Made by a program: the position numbers and the translations under genes. This document shows positions 12,424 to 25,747 of a stretch of DNA of 64,000 nucleotides, in pieces. Every line of letters begins with the position of its first letter. Position 1 is the first letter of the stretch. The notes beneath the pieces are model-generated. The model worked only from the letters and a program-made list of their open reading frames with translations. It was not told where the DNA came from and searched no databases. The stretch is from Taudactylus pleione (taxonomy: Eukaryota; Chordata; Amphibia; Anura; Myobatrachidae), in contig JAUIMM010000202.1 of NCBI GenBank assembly GCA_031769625.1, forward strand, positions 7,860,001 through 7,924,000. The letters run 5' to 3'.

Positions 12424-13312
12424 TCATAACTAGCTAAGCCTTAATCTTTACAGTTTGAGGCTTTCCAAAAAGGAGAAACAGTGCAACGCACCTGCTAAAG
12501 ATCCAGCGATGGCGGCAAACCTCACGGAATGATCCTTCTTGTGACAGGTAAGTGCTACTAATGGAAGTCATCAAGCAGACACTTTCTGCCAAAATACTGT
12601 GTATGCTTTAATCATCCAGAACTTTCATCCTACTGATCCTGGAGCTCCATAGGGTCCCACATAGTGAACACTGTCATTCCTCTACAAATGACTCAGGTCT
12701 CTATCTTCTCAACAAAAGACTCCTAAGTTCCATCTTGACTGTAGACAAGATCCGTAGTGGAGAAGAAGGCCAGCCATTTACCTCTTGGCATCAGGGTGGA
12801 GACCAAACAGTGGTCAAAGAAAGATTCCTTCTAAATTGGTGTACTCTACTGCTGCATTACGACACATTATTACATTGTTTGGCATCATATTTACCTAATG
12901 TTATCTGCCGTAGCATTTTGGCCCTATATAAAATGTTGATGTATCACTGTTATGAATTGTAATCTGCTGCATTTTAACTTTATGTTTAGCATTATTATAT
13001 ATGTTATACACTTTTTACCTGTATGACATAGTATAATGTGCTTATATTACCATCATGCATCATCTATATTATTTGTACATTGCCGCAGTATTATGTTTTG
13101 AGATTAAATTGGAATTGTAATAGTTATATGTTGTTGACTTAAGCATATTTGCCTCTGTATAAAGCATTGTTATGTATTATGTTAATACAATGTTATCGTT
13201 TGCAAAAAAGTGTTAAATAAATTAATGTATTGTGTTTATACATTGTTGTGTTGGAGAAAAGGGTCTTGATTCCCTGATTGGCTCAAAAATAGTTTAAATT
13301 TAAAATGGTGTT
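12424..13312 (+). repeat. Monomer 15 (889 bp)
   Basis: Counterpart of 10, same 1-bp exon deletion; differs by TTGGAATTGTAATAG. Confidence 0.95.
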
Positions 13313-14199
13313 TCATAACTAGCTAAGCCTTAATCTTTACAGTTTGAGGCTTTCCAAAAAGGAGAAACAGTGCAAACGCACCTGCTAAAGATCCAGCAAT
13401 GGCGGCAAACCTCACAGAATGATCCTTCTTCTGACAGGTAAGTGCTACTAATGGACGTCATCTAGCTGACACTTCCTGCCAAAACACTGTGTATGCTTTG
13501 ATCATCCAGAACTTTCATCCTACTGATCCTGGAGTTCCATGGGGTCCCACATAGTGAACACTGTCATTCCTCTGCAAATGACTCAGGTCTCTATCTTCTC
13601 AACAAAAGACTCCTAAGTTCCATCTTGACTGTAGACAAGATCAGCAGTGGAGAAGGCCAGCCATTTACCTCTTGGCATCAGGGTGGAGACCAAACAGTGG
13701 TCAAAGAAAGATTCCTTCTAAATTGGTGTACTCTCCCGCTGTATTACGACACATTATTACATTGTTTGGCATCATATTTACCTAATGTTATCTGCCGTAG
13801 CATTTTGTCCCTATATAAAATGTTGATGTATCACTGTTATGAATTGTTATCTGCTGCATTTTAACTTTATGTTTAACATTGTTATATATGTTATACACTT
13901 TTTACCTTTATGACATAGTATAATGTGCTTATATTACCATCATGCATTATCTATATTATTTGTACATTGCCGCAGAATTATGTTTTGAGATTAAATTGTA
14001 ATGTAATAGTTATATGTTGTTGACTTAAGCACATTTGCCTCTGTATATAGCATTGTTATGTATTATGTTAATACAATGTTATCTTTTGCAAAAATAGAGT
14101 TCAATAAATTAATGTAATGTGTTTATACATTGTTGTGTTGGAGAAAAGGGTCTTGATTCCTTGATTGGCTCAAAAATAGCTTAAATTTAAAATGGTGTT
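13313..14199 (+). repeat. Monomer 16 (887 bp)
   Basis: Three-base deletion GAGAAGGCC in segment 2 (in frame); CTAGCTGAC; CGCAGAATTATG. Related to 21 and 35. Confidence 0.95.
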
Positions 14200-15086
14200 T
14201 CATAACTAGCTAAGCCTTAATCTTTGCAGTTTGAGGCTTTCCAAAAAGGAGAAACAGTGCAAACGCACCTGCTAAAGATCCAGCGATGGCGGCAAACCTC
14301 ACGGAATGATCCTTCTTTTGACAGGTAAGTGCTACTAATGGAAGTCATCAAGCAGACACTTCCTACCAAAATACTGTGTATGCTTTGATCATCCAGAACT
14401 TTCATCCTACTGATCCTGGAGCTCCATGGGGTCCCACGTAGTAAACAGTGTCATTCCTCTGCAAATGACTCATGTCTCTATCTTCTAAGCAAAAGACTCC
14501 TAAGTTGAATCTTGACTGTAGACAACATCAGCAGTGGAGAAGGCCAGCCATTTACCTCTTGGCATCAGGGAGGAGACCAAACAGTGGTCAAATAAAGATT
14601 CCTTCTAAATTGGTGTACTCTACCGCTGTATTATGATACTTTATTATATTGTTTGGCATCATATTTACCTAATGTTATCTGCCGTAGCATTTTGGCCCTA
14701 TATAAAATGTTGATGTATCACTGTTATGAATTGTTATCTGCTGCATTTTAACTTTATGTTTAACATTGTTATATATGTTATACACTTTTTACCTGTATGA
14801 CATAGTATAATGTGCTTATATTACCATCATGCATTGTCTATATTATTTGTACATTGCCGCAGTATTATGTTTTAAGATTAAATTGTAATGTAATAGTTAT
14901 ATGTTGTTGACTTAAGCACATTTGCCTCTGTATATAGCATTGTTATGTATTATGTTAATACAATGTTATCTTTTGCAAAAATAGAGTTCAATAAATTAAT
15001 GTAATGTGTTTATACATTGTTGTGTTGGAGAAAAGGGTCTTGATTCCTTGATTGGCTCAAAAATAACTTAAATTTAAAATGGTGTT
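14200..15086 (+). repeat. Monomer 17 (887 bp)
   Basis: First subtype B copy, but with CTTCTAAGC instead of CTCAGC. In-frame stops in segment 2 (GTTGAATC, CAAATAAAG). Acceptor TTTGCAG. Recurs as 22. Confidence 0.95.
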
Positions 15087-15973
15087 TCATAACTAGCTAA
15101 GCCTTAATCTTTGCAGTTTGAGGCTTTCGAAAAAGGAGAAACAGTGCAAACGCACCTGCTAAAGATCCAGCGATGGCGGCAAACCTCACGGAATGATCCT
15201 TCTTTTGACAGGTAAGTGCTACTAATTGAAGTCATCAAGCAGACACTTCCTACCAAAATACTGTGTATGCTTTGATCATCCAGAACTTTCATCCAACTGA
15301 TCCTGGAGCTCCATGGGGTCCCACGTAGTAAACAGTGTAATTCCTCTGCAAATGACTCATGTCTCTATCTTCTCAGCAAAAGACTCCTAAGTTGCATCTT
15401 GACTGTAGACAACATCAGCAGTGGAGAAGGCCAGCCATTTACCTCTTGGCATCAGGGAGGAGACCAAACAGTGTTCAAATAAAGATTCCTTCTAAATTGG
15501 TGTACTCTACCGCTGTATTATGATACTTTATTATATTGTTTGGCATCATATTTACCTAATGTTATCTGCCGTAGCATTTTGGCCCTATATAAAATGTTGA
15601 TGTATCACTGTTATGAATTGTTATCTGCTGCATTTTAACTTTATGTTTAACATTGTTATATATGTTATACACTTTTTACCTGTATGACATAGTATAATGT
15701 GCTTATATTACCATCATGCATTGTCTATATTATTTGTACATTGCCGCAGTATTATGTTTTAAGATTAAATTGTAATATAATAGTTATATGTTATTGACTT
15801 AAGCATATTTGCCTCTGTATAAAGCATTGTTATGTATTATGTTAATACAATGTTATCGTTTAGAAAAAAAGTGTTCAATAGATTAATGTATTGTGTTTAT
15901 ACATTCTTGTGTTGGAGAAAAGGGTCTTGATTCCCTGATTGGCTCAAAAATAGCTTAAATTTAAAATGGAGTT
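15087..15973 (+). repeat. Monomer 18 (887 bp)
   Basis: Subtype B with CTCAGC. TTTCGAAAAAGG in exon segment; in-frame TAA (CAAATAAAG); AATAGA signal. Recurs as 23. Confidence 0.95.
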
Positions 15974-16862
15974 TCATAACTAGCTAAGCCTTAATCTTTA
16001 CAGTTTGAGGCTTTCCAAAAAGGAGAAACAGTGCAAATGCACCTGCTAAAGATCCAGCGATGGTGGCAAAGCTCACGGAATGATCCTTCTTCTGACAGGT
16101 AAGTGCTACTAATGGAAGTCATCAAGCAGACACTTCCTGCCAAAATACTGTGTATGCTTTGATCATCCAGAACTTTCATCCTACTGATCCTGGAGCTCCA
16201 TAGGGTCCCACATAGTGAACACTGTCATTCCTCTACAAATGACTCAGGTCTCTATCTTCTCAACAAAAGACTCCTAAGTTCCATCTTGACTGTAGACAAG
16301 ATCAGCAGTGGAGAAGAAGGCCAGCCATTTATCTCTTGGCATCAGGGTGGAGACCAAACAGTGGTCAAAGAAAGATTCCTTCTAAATTGGTGTAATCAGC
16401 CGCTGTATTACGACACTTTATTATATTGTTTGGCATCATATTTACCTAATGTTATCTGCCGTAGCATTTTGTCCCTATATAAAATGTTGATGTATCACTG
16501 TTATGAATTGTTATCTGCTGCATTTTAACTTTATGTTTAACATTGTTATATATGTTATACACTTTTTACCTGTATGACATAGTATAATGTGCTTATATTA
16601 CCATCATGCATCATCTATATTATTTGTACATTGCCGCAGTATTATGTTTTGAGATTAAATTGTAATGTAATAGTTATATGTTGTTGACTTAAGCATATTT
16701 GCCTCTGTATAAAGCATTGTTATGTATTATGTTAATACAATGTTATCGTTTGCAAAAAAGTGTTAAATAAATTAATGTATTGTGTTTATACATTGTTGTG
16801 TTGGAGAAAAGGGTCTTGATTCCCTGTTTGGCTCAAAAATGGTTTAAATTTAAAATGGTGTT
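15974..16862 (+). repeat. Monomer 19 (889 bp)
   Basis: ATG-bearing exon segment; GGTGGCAAAGCTC; TGTAATCAGCCG. Recurs as 24, 37, 41. Confidence 0.95.
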
Positions 16863-17752
16863 TCATAACTAGCTAAGCCTTAATCTTTACAGTTTGAGGC
16901 TTTCCAAAAAGGAGAAACAGTGCAAACGCACCTGCTAAAGATCCAGCAATGGCGGCAAACCTCACAGAATGATCCTCCTTCTGACAGGTAAGTGCTACTA
17001 ATGGACGTCATCTAGCAGACACTTCCTGCCAAAACACTGTGTATGCTTTGATCATCCAGAACTTTCATCCTACTGATCCTGGAGTTCCATGGGGTCCCAC
17101 ATAGTGAACACTGTCATTCCTCTGCAAATGACTCAGGTCTCTATCTGCTCAACAAAAGACTCCTAAGTTCCATCTTGACTGTAGACAAGATCAGCAGTGG
17201 AGAAGAAGGCCAGCCATTTACCTCTTGGCATCAGGGTGGAGACCAAACAGTGGTCAAAGAAAGATTCCTTCTAAATTGGTGTACTCTCCCGCTGTATTAC
17301 GACACATTATTACATTGTTTGGCATCATATTTACCTAATGTTATCTGCCGTAGCATTTTGTCCCTATATAAAATGTTGATGTATCACTGTTATGAATTGT
17401 TATCTGCTGCATTTTAACTTTATGTTTAACATTGTTATATATGTTATACACTTTTTACCTTTATGACATAGTATAATGTGCTTATATTACCATCATGCAT
17501 TATCTATATTATTTGTACATTGCCGCAGAATTATGTTTTGAGATTAAATTGTAATGTAATAGTTATATGTTGTTGACTTAAGCACATTTGCCTTTGTATA
17601 TAGCATTGTTATGTATTATGTTAATACAATGTTATCTTTTGCAAAAGTAGAGTTCAATAAATTAATGTATTGTGTTTATACATTGTTGTGTTGGAGAAAA
17701 GGGTCTTGATTCCCTGATTGGCTCAAAAATAGTTTAAATTTAAAATGGTGTT
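16863..17752 (+). repeat. Monomer 20 (890 bp)
   Basis: CAGCAATGG; private CTATCTGCTC in the acceptor tract; CCTTTGTATATAGC. Recurs as 34. Confidence 0.95.
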
Positions 17753-18639
17753 TCATAACTAGCTAAGCCTTAATCTTTACAGTTTGAGGCTTTCCAAAAA
17801 GGAGAAACAGTGCAAACGCACCTGCTAAAGATCCAGCAATGGCGGCAAACCTCACAGAATGATCCTTCTTCTGACAGGTAAGTGCTACTAATGGACGTCA
17901 TCTAGCTGACACTTCCTGCCAAAACACTGTGTATGCTTTGATCATCCAGAACTTTCATCCTACTGATCCTGGAGTTCCATGGGGTCCCACATAGTGAACA
18001 CTGTCATTCCTCTGCAAATGACTCAGGTCTCTATCTTCTCAACAAAAGACTCCTAAGTTCCATCTTGACTGTAGACAAGATCAGCAGTGGAGAAGGCCAG
18101 CCATTTACCTCTTGGCATCAGGGTGGAGACCAAACAGTGGTCAAAGAAAGATTCCTTCTAAATTGGTGTACTCTCCCGCTGTATTACGATACATTATTAC
18201 ATTGTTTGGCATCATATTTACCTAATGTTATCTGCCGTAGCATTTTGTCCCTATATAAAATGTTGATGTATCACTGTTATGAATTGTTATCTGCTGCATT
18301 TTAACTTTATGTTTAACATTGTTATATATGTTATACACTTTTTACCTGTATGACATAGTATAATGTGCTTATATTACCATCATGCATTATCTATATTATT
18401 TGTACATTGCCGCAGTATTATGTTTTGAGATTAAATTGTAATGTAATAGTTATATGTTGTTGACTTAAGCACATTTGCCTCTGTATATAGCATTGTTATG
18501 TATTATGTTAATACAATGTTATCTTTTGCAAAAATAGAGTTCAATAAATTAATGTAATGTGTTTATACATTGTTGTGTTGGAGAAAAGGGTCTTGATTCC
18601 TTGATTGGCTCAAAAATAGCTTAAATTTAAAATGGTGTT
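17753..18639 (+). repeat. Monomer 21 (887 bp)
   Basis: Counterpart of 16; TACGATACATT shared with 35. Confidence 0.95.
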
Positions 18640-19526
18640 TCATAACTAGCTAAGCCTTAATCTTTGCAGTTTGAGGCTTTCCAAAAAGGAGAAACAGTGC
18701 AAACGCACCTGCTAAAGATCCAGCGATGGCGGCAAACCTCACGGAATGATCCTTCTTTTGACAGGTAAGTGCTACTAATGGAAGTCATCAAGCAGACACT
18801 TCCTACCAAAATACTGTGTATGCTTTGATCATCCAGAACTTTCATCCTACTGATCCTGGAGCTCCATGGGGTCCCACGTAGTAAACAGTGTCATTCCTCT
18901 GCAAATGACTCATGTCTCTATCTTCTAAGCAAAAGACTCCTAAGTTGAATCTTGACTGTAGACAACATCAGCAGTGGAGAAGGCCAGCCATTTACCTCTT
19001 GGCATCAGGGAGGAGACCAAACAGTGGTCAAATAAAGATTCCTTCTAAATTGGTGTACTCTACCGCTGTATTATGATACTTTATTATATTGTTTGGCATC
19101 ATATTTACCTAATGTTATCTGCCGTAGCATTTTGGCCCTATATAAAATGTTGATGTATCACTGTTATGAATTGTTATCTGCTGCATTTTAACTTTATGTT
19201 TAACATTGTTATATATGTTATACACTTTTTACCTGTATGACATAGTATAATGTGCTTATATTACCATCATGCATTGTCTATATTATTTGTACATTGCCGC
19301 AGTATTATGTTTTAAGATTAAATTGTAATGTAATAGTTATATGTTGTTGACTTAAGCACATTTGCCTCTGTATATAGCATTGTTATGTATTATGTTAATA
19401 CAATGTTATCTTTTGCAAAAATAGAGTTCAATAAATTAATGTAATGTGTTTATACATTGTTGTGTTGGAGAAAAGGGTCTTGATTCCTTGATTGGCTCAA
19501 AAATAGCTTAAATTTAAAATGGTGTT
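18640..19526 (+). repeat. Monomer 22 (887 bp)
   Basis: Counterpart of 17, same two nonsense changes. Confidence 0.95.
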
Positions 19527-20413
19527 TCATAACTAGCTAAGCCTTAATCTTTGCAGTTTGAGGCTTTCGAAAAAGGAGAAACAGTGCAAACGCACCTGCT
19601 AAAGATCCAGCGATGGCGGCAAACCTCACGGAATGATCCTTCTTTTGACAGGTAAGTGCTACTAATTGAAGTCATCAAGCAGACACTTCCTACCAAAATA
19701 CTGTGTATGCTTTGATCATCCAGAACTTTCATCCAACTGATCCTGGAGCTCCATGGGGTCCCACGTAGTAAACAGTGTCATTCCTCTGCAAATGACTCAT
19801 GTCTCTATCTTCTCAGCAAAAGACTCCTAAGTTGCATCTTGACTGTAGACAACATCAGCAGTGGAGAAGGCCAGCCATTTACCTCTTGGCATCAGGGAGG
19901 AGACCAAACAGTGTTCAAATAAAGATTCCTTCTAAATTGGTGTACTCTACCGCTGTATTATGATACTTTATTATATTGTTTGGCATCATATTTACCTAAT
20001 GTTATCTGCCGTAGCATTTTGGCCCTATATAAAATGTTGATGTATCACTGTTATGAATTGTTATCTGCTGCATTTTAACTTTATGTTTAACATTGTTATA
20101 TATGTTATACACTTTTTACCTGTATGACATAGTATAATGTGCTTATATTACCATCATGCATTGTCTATATTATTTGTACATTGCCGCAGTATTATGTTTT
20201 AAGATTAAATTGTAATATAATAGTTATATGTTATTGACTTAAGCATATTTGCCTCTGTATAAAGCATTGTTATGTATTATGTTAATACAATGTTATCGTT
20301 TAGAAAAAAAGTGTTCAATAGATTAATGTATTGTGTTTATACATTCTTGTGTTGGAGAAAAGGGTCTTGATTCCCTGATTGGCTCAAAAATAGCTTAAAT
20401 TTAAAATGGAGTT
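19527..20413 (+). repeat. Monomer 23 (887 bp)
   Basis: Counterpart of 18, with GTGTCATTCC restored where 18 has GTGTAATTCC. Confidence 0.95.
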
Positions 20414-21303
20414 TCATAACTAGCTAAGCCTTAATCTTTACAGTTTGAGGCTTTCCAAAAAGGAGAAACAGTGCAAATGCACCTGCTAAAGATCCAGCGA
20501 TGGTGGCAAAGCTCACGGAATGATCCTTCTTCTGACAGGTAAGTGCTACTAATGGAAGTCATCAAGCAGACACTTCCTGCCAAAATACTGTGTATGCTTT
20601 GATCATCCAGAACTTTCATCCTACTGATCCTGGAGCTCCATAGGGTCCCACATAGTGAACACTGTCATTCCTCTACAAATGACTCAGGTCTCTATCTTCT
20701 CAACAAAAGACTCCTAAGTTCCATCTTGACTGTAGACAAGATCAGCAGTGGAGAAGAAGGCCAGCCATTTATCTCTTGGCATCAGGGTGGAGACCAAACA
20801 GTGGTCAAAGAAAGATTCCTTCTAAATTGGTGTAATCAGCCGCTGTATTACGACACTTTATTATATTGTTTGGCATCATATTTACCTAATGTTATCTGCC
20901 GTAGCATTTTGTCCCTATATAAAATGTTGATGTATCACTGTTATGAATTGTTATCTGCTGCATTTTAACTTTATGTTTAACATTGTTATATATGTTATAC
21001 ACTTTTTACCTGTATGACATAGTATAATGTGCTTATATTACCATCATGCATTATCTATATTATTTGTACATTGCCGCAGTATTATGTTTTAAGATTAAAT
21101 TGTAATGTAATAGTTATATGTTGTTGACTTAAGCACATTTGCCTCTGTATATAGCATTGTTATGTATTATGTTAATACAATGTTATCTTTTGCAAAAGTA
21201 GAGTTCAATAAATTAATGTATTGTGTTTATACATTGTTGTCTTGGAGAAAAGGGTCTTGATTCCCTGTTTGGCTCAAAAATGGTTTAAATTTAAAATGGT
21301 GTT
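20414..21303 (+). repeat. Monomer 24 (890 bp)
   Basis: Counterpart of 19 over its first ~635 bp; the 3' part is of the TATATAGC/CAAAAGTAGAG class. Private TTGTCTTGG near the end. Confidence 0.95.
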
Positions 21304-22192
21304 TCATAACTAGCTAAGCCTTAATCATTACAGTTTGAGGCTTTCCAAAAAGGAGAAACAGTGCAAACGCACCTGCTAAAGATCCAGCGATGGCGGCAAA
21401 CCTCACGGAATGATCCTTCTTGTGACAGGTAAGTGCTACTAATAGAAGTCATCAAGCAGACACTTTCTGCCAAAATACTGTGTATGCTTTGATCATCCAG
21501 AACTTTCATCCTACTGATCCTGGAGCTCCATAGGGTCCCACATAGTGAACACTGTCATTCCTCTACAAATGACTCAGGTCTCTATCTTCTCAACAAAAGA
21601 CTCCTAAGTTCCATCTTGACTGTAGACAAAATCAGCAGTGGAGAAGAAGGCCAGCCATTTACCTCTTGGCATCAGGGTGGAGACCAAACAGTGGTCAAAG
21701 AAAGATTCCTTCTAAATTGGTGTACTCTACCGCTGTATTATGACACATTATTACATTGTTTGGCATCATATTTACCTAATGTTATCTGCCGTAGCATTTT
21801 GGCCCTATATAAAATGTTGATGTATCACTGTTATGAATTGTAATCTGCTGCATTTTAACTTTATGTTTAGCATTATTATATATGTTATACACTTTTTACC
21901 TGTATGACATAGTATAATGTGCTTATATTACCATCATGCATCATCTATATTATTTGTACATTGCCGCAGTATTATGTTTTGAGATTAAATTGTAATGTAA
22001 TAGTTATATGTTGTTGACTTAAGCATATTTGCCTCTGTATAAAGCATTGTTATGTATTATGTTAATACAATGTTATCGTTTGCAAAAAAGTGTTAAATAA
22101 ATTAATGTATTGTGTTTATACATTGTTGTGTTGGAGAAAAGGGTCTTGATTCCCTGTTTGGCTCAAAAATGGTTTAAATTTAAAATGGTGTT
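21304..22192 (+). repeat. Monomer 25 (889 bp)
   Basis: CATTACAG acceptor; ACTAATAGAAG; GACAAAATC. Recurs as 38 and 43. Confidence 0.95.
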
Positions 22193-23082
22193 TCATAACT
22201 AGCTAAGCCTTAATCTTTACAGTTTGAGGCTTTCCAAAAAGGAGAAACAGTGCAAACGCACCTGCTAAAGATCCAGCAATGGCGGCAAACCTCACAGAAT
22301 GATCCTTCTTCTGACAGGTAAGTGCTACTAATGGACGTCATCTACCAGACACTTCCTGCCAAAACACTGTGTATGCTTTGATCATCCAGAACTTTCATCC
22401 TACTGATCCTGGAGTTCCATGGGGTCCCACATAGTGAACACTGTCATTCCTCTGCAAATGACTCAGGTCTCTATCTTCTCAACAAAAGACTCCTAAGTTC
22501 CATCTTGACTGTAGACAAGATCAGCAGTGGAGAAGAAGGCCAGCCATTTACCTCTTGGCATCAGGGTGGAGACCAAACAGTGGTCAAAGAAAGATTCCTT
22601 CTAAATTGGTGTACTCTCCCGCTGTATTATGACACATTATTACATTGTTTGGCATCATATTTACCTAATGTTATCTGCCGTAGCATTTTGTCCCTATATA
22701 AAATGTTGATGTATCACTGTTATGAATTGTTATCTGCTGCATTTTAACTTTATGTTTAACATTGTTATATATGTTATACACTTTTTACCTGTATGACATA
22801 GTATAATGTGCTTATATTACCATCATGCATTATCTATATTATTTGTACATTGCCGCAGTATTATGTTATGAGATTAAATTGTAATGTAATAGTTATATGT
22901 TGTTGACTTAAGCACATTTGCCTCTGTATATAGCATTGTTATGTATTATGTTAATACAATGTTATCTTTTGCAAAAATAGAGTTCAATAAATTAATGTAA
23001 TGTGTTTATACATTGTTGTGTTGGAGAAAAGGGTCTTGATTCCCTGATTGGCTCAAAAATAGCTTAAATTTAAAATGGTGTT
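22193..23082 (+). repeat. Monomer 26 (890 bp)
   Basis: CTACCAGAC; GTTATGAG. Recurs as 30; relatives 39 and 44. Confidence 0.95.
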
Positions 23083-23969
23083 TCATAACTAGCTAAGCCT
23101 TAATCTTTACAGTTTGAGGCTTTCCAAAAAGGAGAAACAGTGCAAACGCACCTGCTAAAGATCCAGCGATGGCGGCAAACCTCACGGAATGATCCTACTT
23201 CTGACAGGTAAGTGCTACTAATGGAAGTCATCAAGCAGACACTTCCTACCAAAATACTGTGTATGCTTTGATCATCCAGAACTTTCATCCTACTGATCCT
23301 GGAGCTCCATGGGGTCCCACGTAGTAAACAGTGTCATTCCTCTGCAAATGACTCATGTCTCTATCTTCTCAGCAAAAGACTCCTAAGTTGCATCTTGACT
23401 GTAGACAACATCAGCAGTGGAGAAGGCCAGCCATTTACCTCTTGGCATCAGGGAGGAGACCAAACAGTGGTCAAAGAAAGATTCCTTCTAAATTGGTGTA
23501 CTCTACCGCTGTATTATGACACTTTATTATATTGTTTGGCATCATATTTACCTAATGTTATCTGCCGTAGCATTTTGTCCCTATATAAAATGTTGATGTA
23601 TCACTGTTATGAATTGTTATCTGCTGCATTTTAACTTTGTGTTTAACATTGTTATATGTGTTATACACTTTTTACCTGTATGACATAGTATAATGTGCTT
23701 ATATTACCATCATGCATCATCTATATTATTTGTACATTGCCACAGTGTTATGTTTTAAGATTAAATTGTAATGTAATAGTTATATGTTGGTGACTTAAGC
23801 ATATTTGCCTCTGTATAAAGCATTGTTATGTATTATGTTAATACAATGTTATCGTTTGCAAAAAAAGAGTACAATAAATTAATGTATTGTGTTTATACAT
23901 TGTTGTGTTGGAGAAAAGGGTCTTGATTCCCTGATTGGCTCAAAAATAGTTTAAATTTAAAATGGTGTT
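23083..23969 (+). repeat. Monomer 27 (887 bp)
   Basis: Subtype B; CCTACTTC; 3-bp in-frame deletion GAGAAGGCC; TTGGTGAC. Recurs as 31. Confidence 0.95.
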
Positions 23970-24858
23970 TCATAACTAGCTAAGCCTTAATCTTTACAGT
24001 TTGAGGCTTTCCAAAAAGGAGAAACAGTGCAAACGCACCTGCTAAAGATCCAGCGATGGCGGCAAACCTCACGGAATGATCCTTCTTGTGACAGGTAAGT
24101 GCTACTAATGGAAGTCATCAAGCAGACACTTTCTGCCAAAATACTGTGTATGCTTTAATCATCCAGAACTTTCATCCTACTGATCCTGGAGCTCCATAGG
24201 GTCCCACATAGTGAACACTGTCATTCCTCTACAAATGACTCAGGTCTCTATCTTCTCAACAAAAGACTCCTAAGTTCCATCTTGACTGTAGACAAGATCC
24301 GTAGTGGAGAAGAAGGCCAGCCATTTACCTCTTGGCATCAGGGTGGAGACCAAACAGTGGTCAAAGAAAGATTCCTTCTAAATTGGTGTACTCTACTGCT
24401 GCATTACGACACATTATTACATTGTTTGGCATCATATTTACCTAATGTTATCTGCCGTAGCATTTTGGCCCTATATAAAATGTTGATGTATCACTGTTAT
24501 GAATTGTAATCTGCTGCATTTTAACTTTATGTTTAGCATTATTATATATGTTATACACTTTTTACCTGTATGACATAGTATAATGTGCTTATATTACCAT
24601 CATGCATCATCTATATTATTTGTACATTGCCGCAGTATTATGTTTTGAGATTAAATTGTAATGTAATAGTTATATGTTGTTGACTTAAGCATATTTGCCT
24701 CTGTATAAAGCATTGTTATGTATTATGTTAATACAATGTTATCGTTTGCAAAAAAGTGTTAAATAAATTAATGTATTGTGTTTATACATTGTTGTGTTGG
24801 AGAAAAGGGTCTTGATTCCCTGTTTGGCTCAAAAATGGTTTAAATTTAAAATGGTGTT
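23970..24858 (+). repeat. Monomer 28 (889 bp)
   Basis: 5-like (GATCCGTAG). Recurs as 32. Confidence 0.95.
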
Positions 24859-25747
24859 TCATAACTAGCTAAGCCTTAATCTTTACAGTTTGAGGCTTTC
24901 CAAAAAGGAGAAACAGTGCAAACGCACCTGCTAAAGATCCAGCAATGGCGGCAAACCTCACAGAATGATCCTCCTTCTGACAGGTAAGTGCTACTAATGG
25001 ACGTCATCTAGCAGACACTTCCTGCCAAAACACTGTGTATGCTTTAATCATCCAGAACTTTCATCCTACTGATCCTGGAGCTCCATAGGGTCCCACATAG
25101 TGAACACTGTCATTCCTCTACAAATGACTCAGGTCTCTATCTTCTCAACAAAAGACTCCTAAGTTCCATCTTGACTGTAAACAAGATCCGTAGTGGAGAA
25201 GAAGGCCAGCCATTTACCTCTTGGCATCAGGGTGGAGACCAAACAGTGGTCAAAGAAAGATTCCTTCTAAATTGGTGTACTCTACTGCTGCATTACGACA
25301 CATTATTACATTGTTTGGCATCATATTTACCTAATGTTATCTGCCGTAGCATTTTGGCCCTATATAAAATGTTGATGTATCACTGTTATGAATTGTAATC
25401 TGCTGCATTTTAACTTTATGTTTAGCATTATTATATATGTTATACACTTTTTACCTGTATGACATAGTATAATGTGCTTATATTACCATCATGCATCATC
25501 TATATTATTTGTACATTGCCGCAGTATTATGTTTTGAGATTAAATTGTAATGTAATAGTTATATGTTGTTGACTTAAGCATATTTGCCTCTGTATAAAGC
25601 ATTGTTATGTATTATGTTAATACAATGTTATCGTTTGCAAAAAAGTGTTAAATAAATTAATGTATTGTGTTTATACATTGTTGTGTTGGAGAAAAGGGTC
25701 TTGATTCCCTGTTTGGCTCAAAAATGGTTTAAATTTAAAATGGTGTT
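24859..25747 (+). repeat. Monomer 29 (889 bp)
   Basis: 20-like 5' third joined to a 28-like remainder (CTTTAATC onward); GTAAACAAGATCC. Recurs as 33. Confidence 0.95.

Larger units (their letters stand above)
4440..13312 (+). repeat. Higher-order tandem duplication, 5-monomer unit of ~4436 bp (monomers 6-10 and 11-15)
   Basis: Monomers 6-10 (4440-8875) and 11-15 (8876-13312) match position by position, including rare markers: TGACGTAG in 7 and 12, the in-frame TAG in 8 and 13, the 884-bp monomers 9 and 14, and the 1-bp exon deletion in 10 and 15. Only a handful of differences were seen, such as CTTTAC to CATTAC in monomer 11 and GTTTTGATC (8) against GCTTTGATC (13). Monomers inside one unit differ far more from each other than the two units do. 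Confidence 0.9.
13313..21048 (+). repeat. Higher-order repeat with 4440-bp offset (monomers 16-19 and 21-24)
   Basis: Monomers 16, 17, 18 and 19 recur as 21, 22, 23 and 24 exactly 4440 bp later. Shared markers are the 3-bp deletion GAGAAGGCC in 16/21, CTTCTAAGC with AAATAAAG in 17/22, TTTCGAAAAAGG with GTGTTCAAATAAAG in 18/23, and GGTGGCAAAGCTC in 19/24. The match ends near 16610/21050, where 19 reads GCATCATCT and 24 reads GCATTATCT. Monomer 20 lies between the two blocks. Confidence 0.85.
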
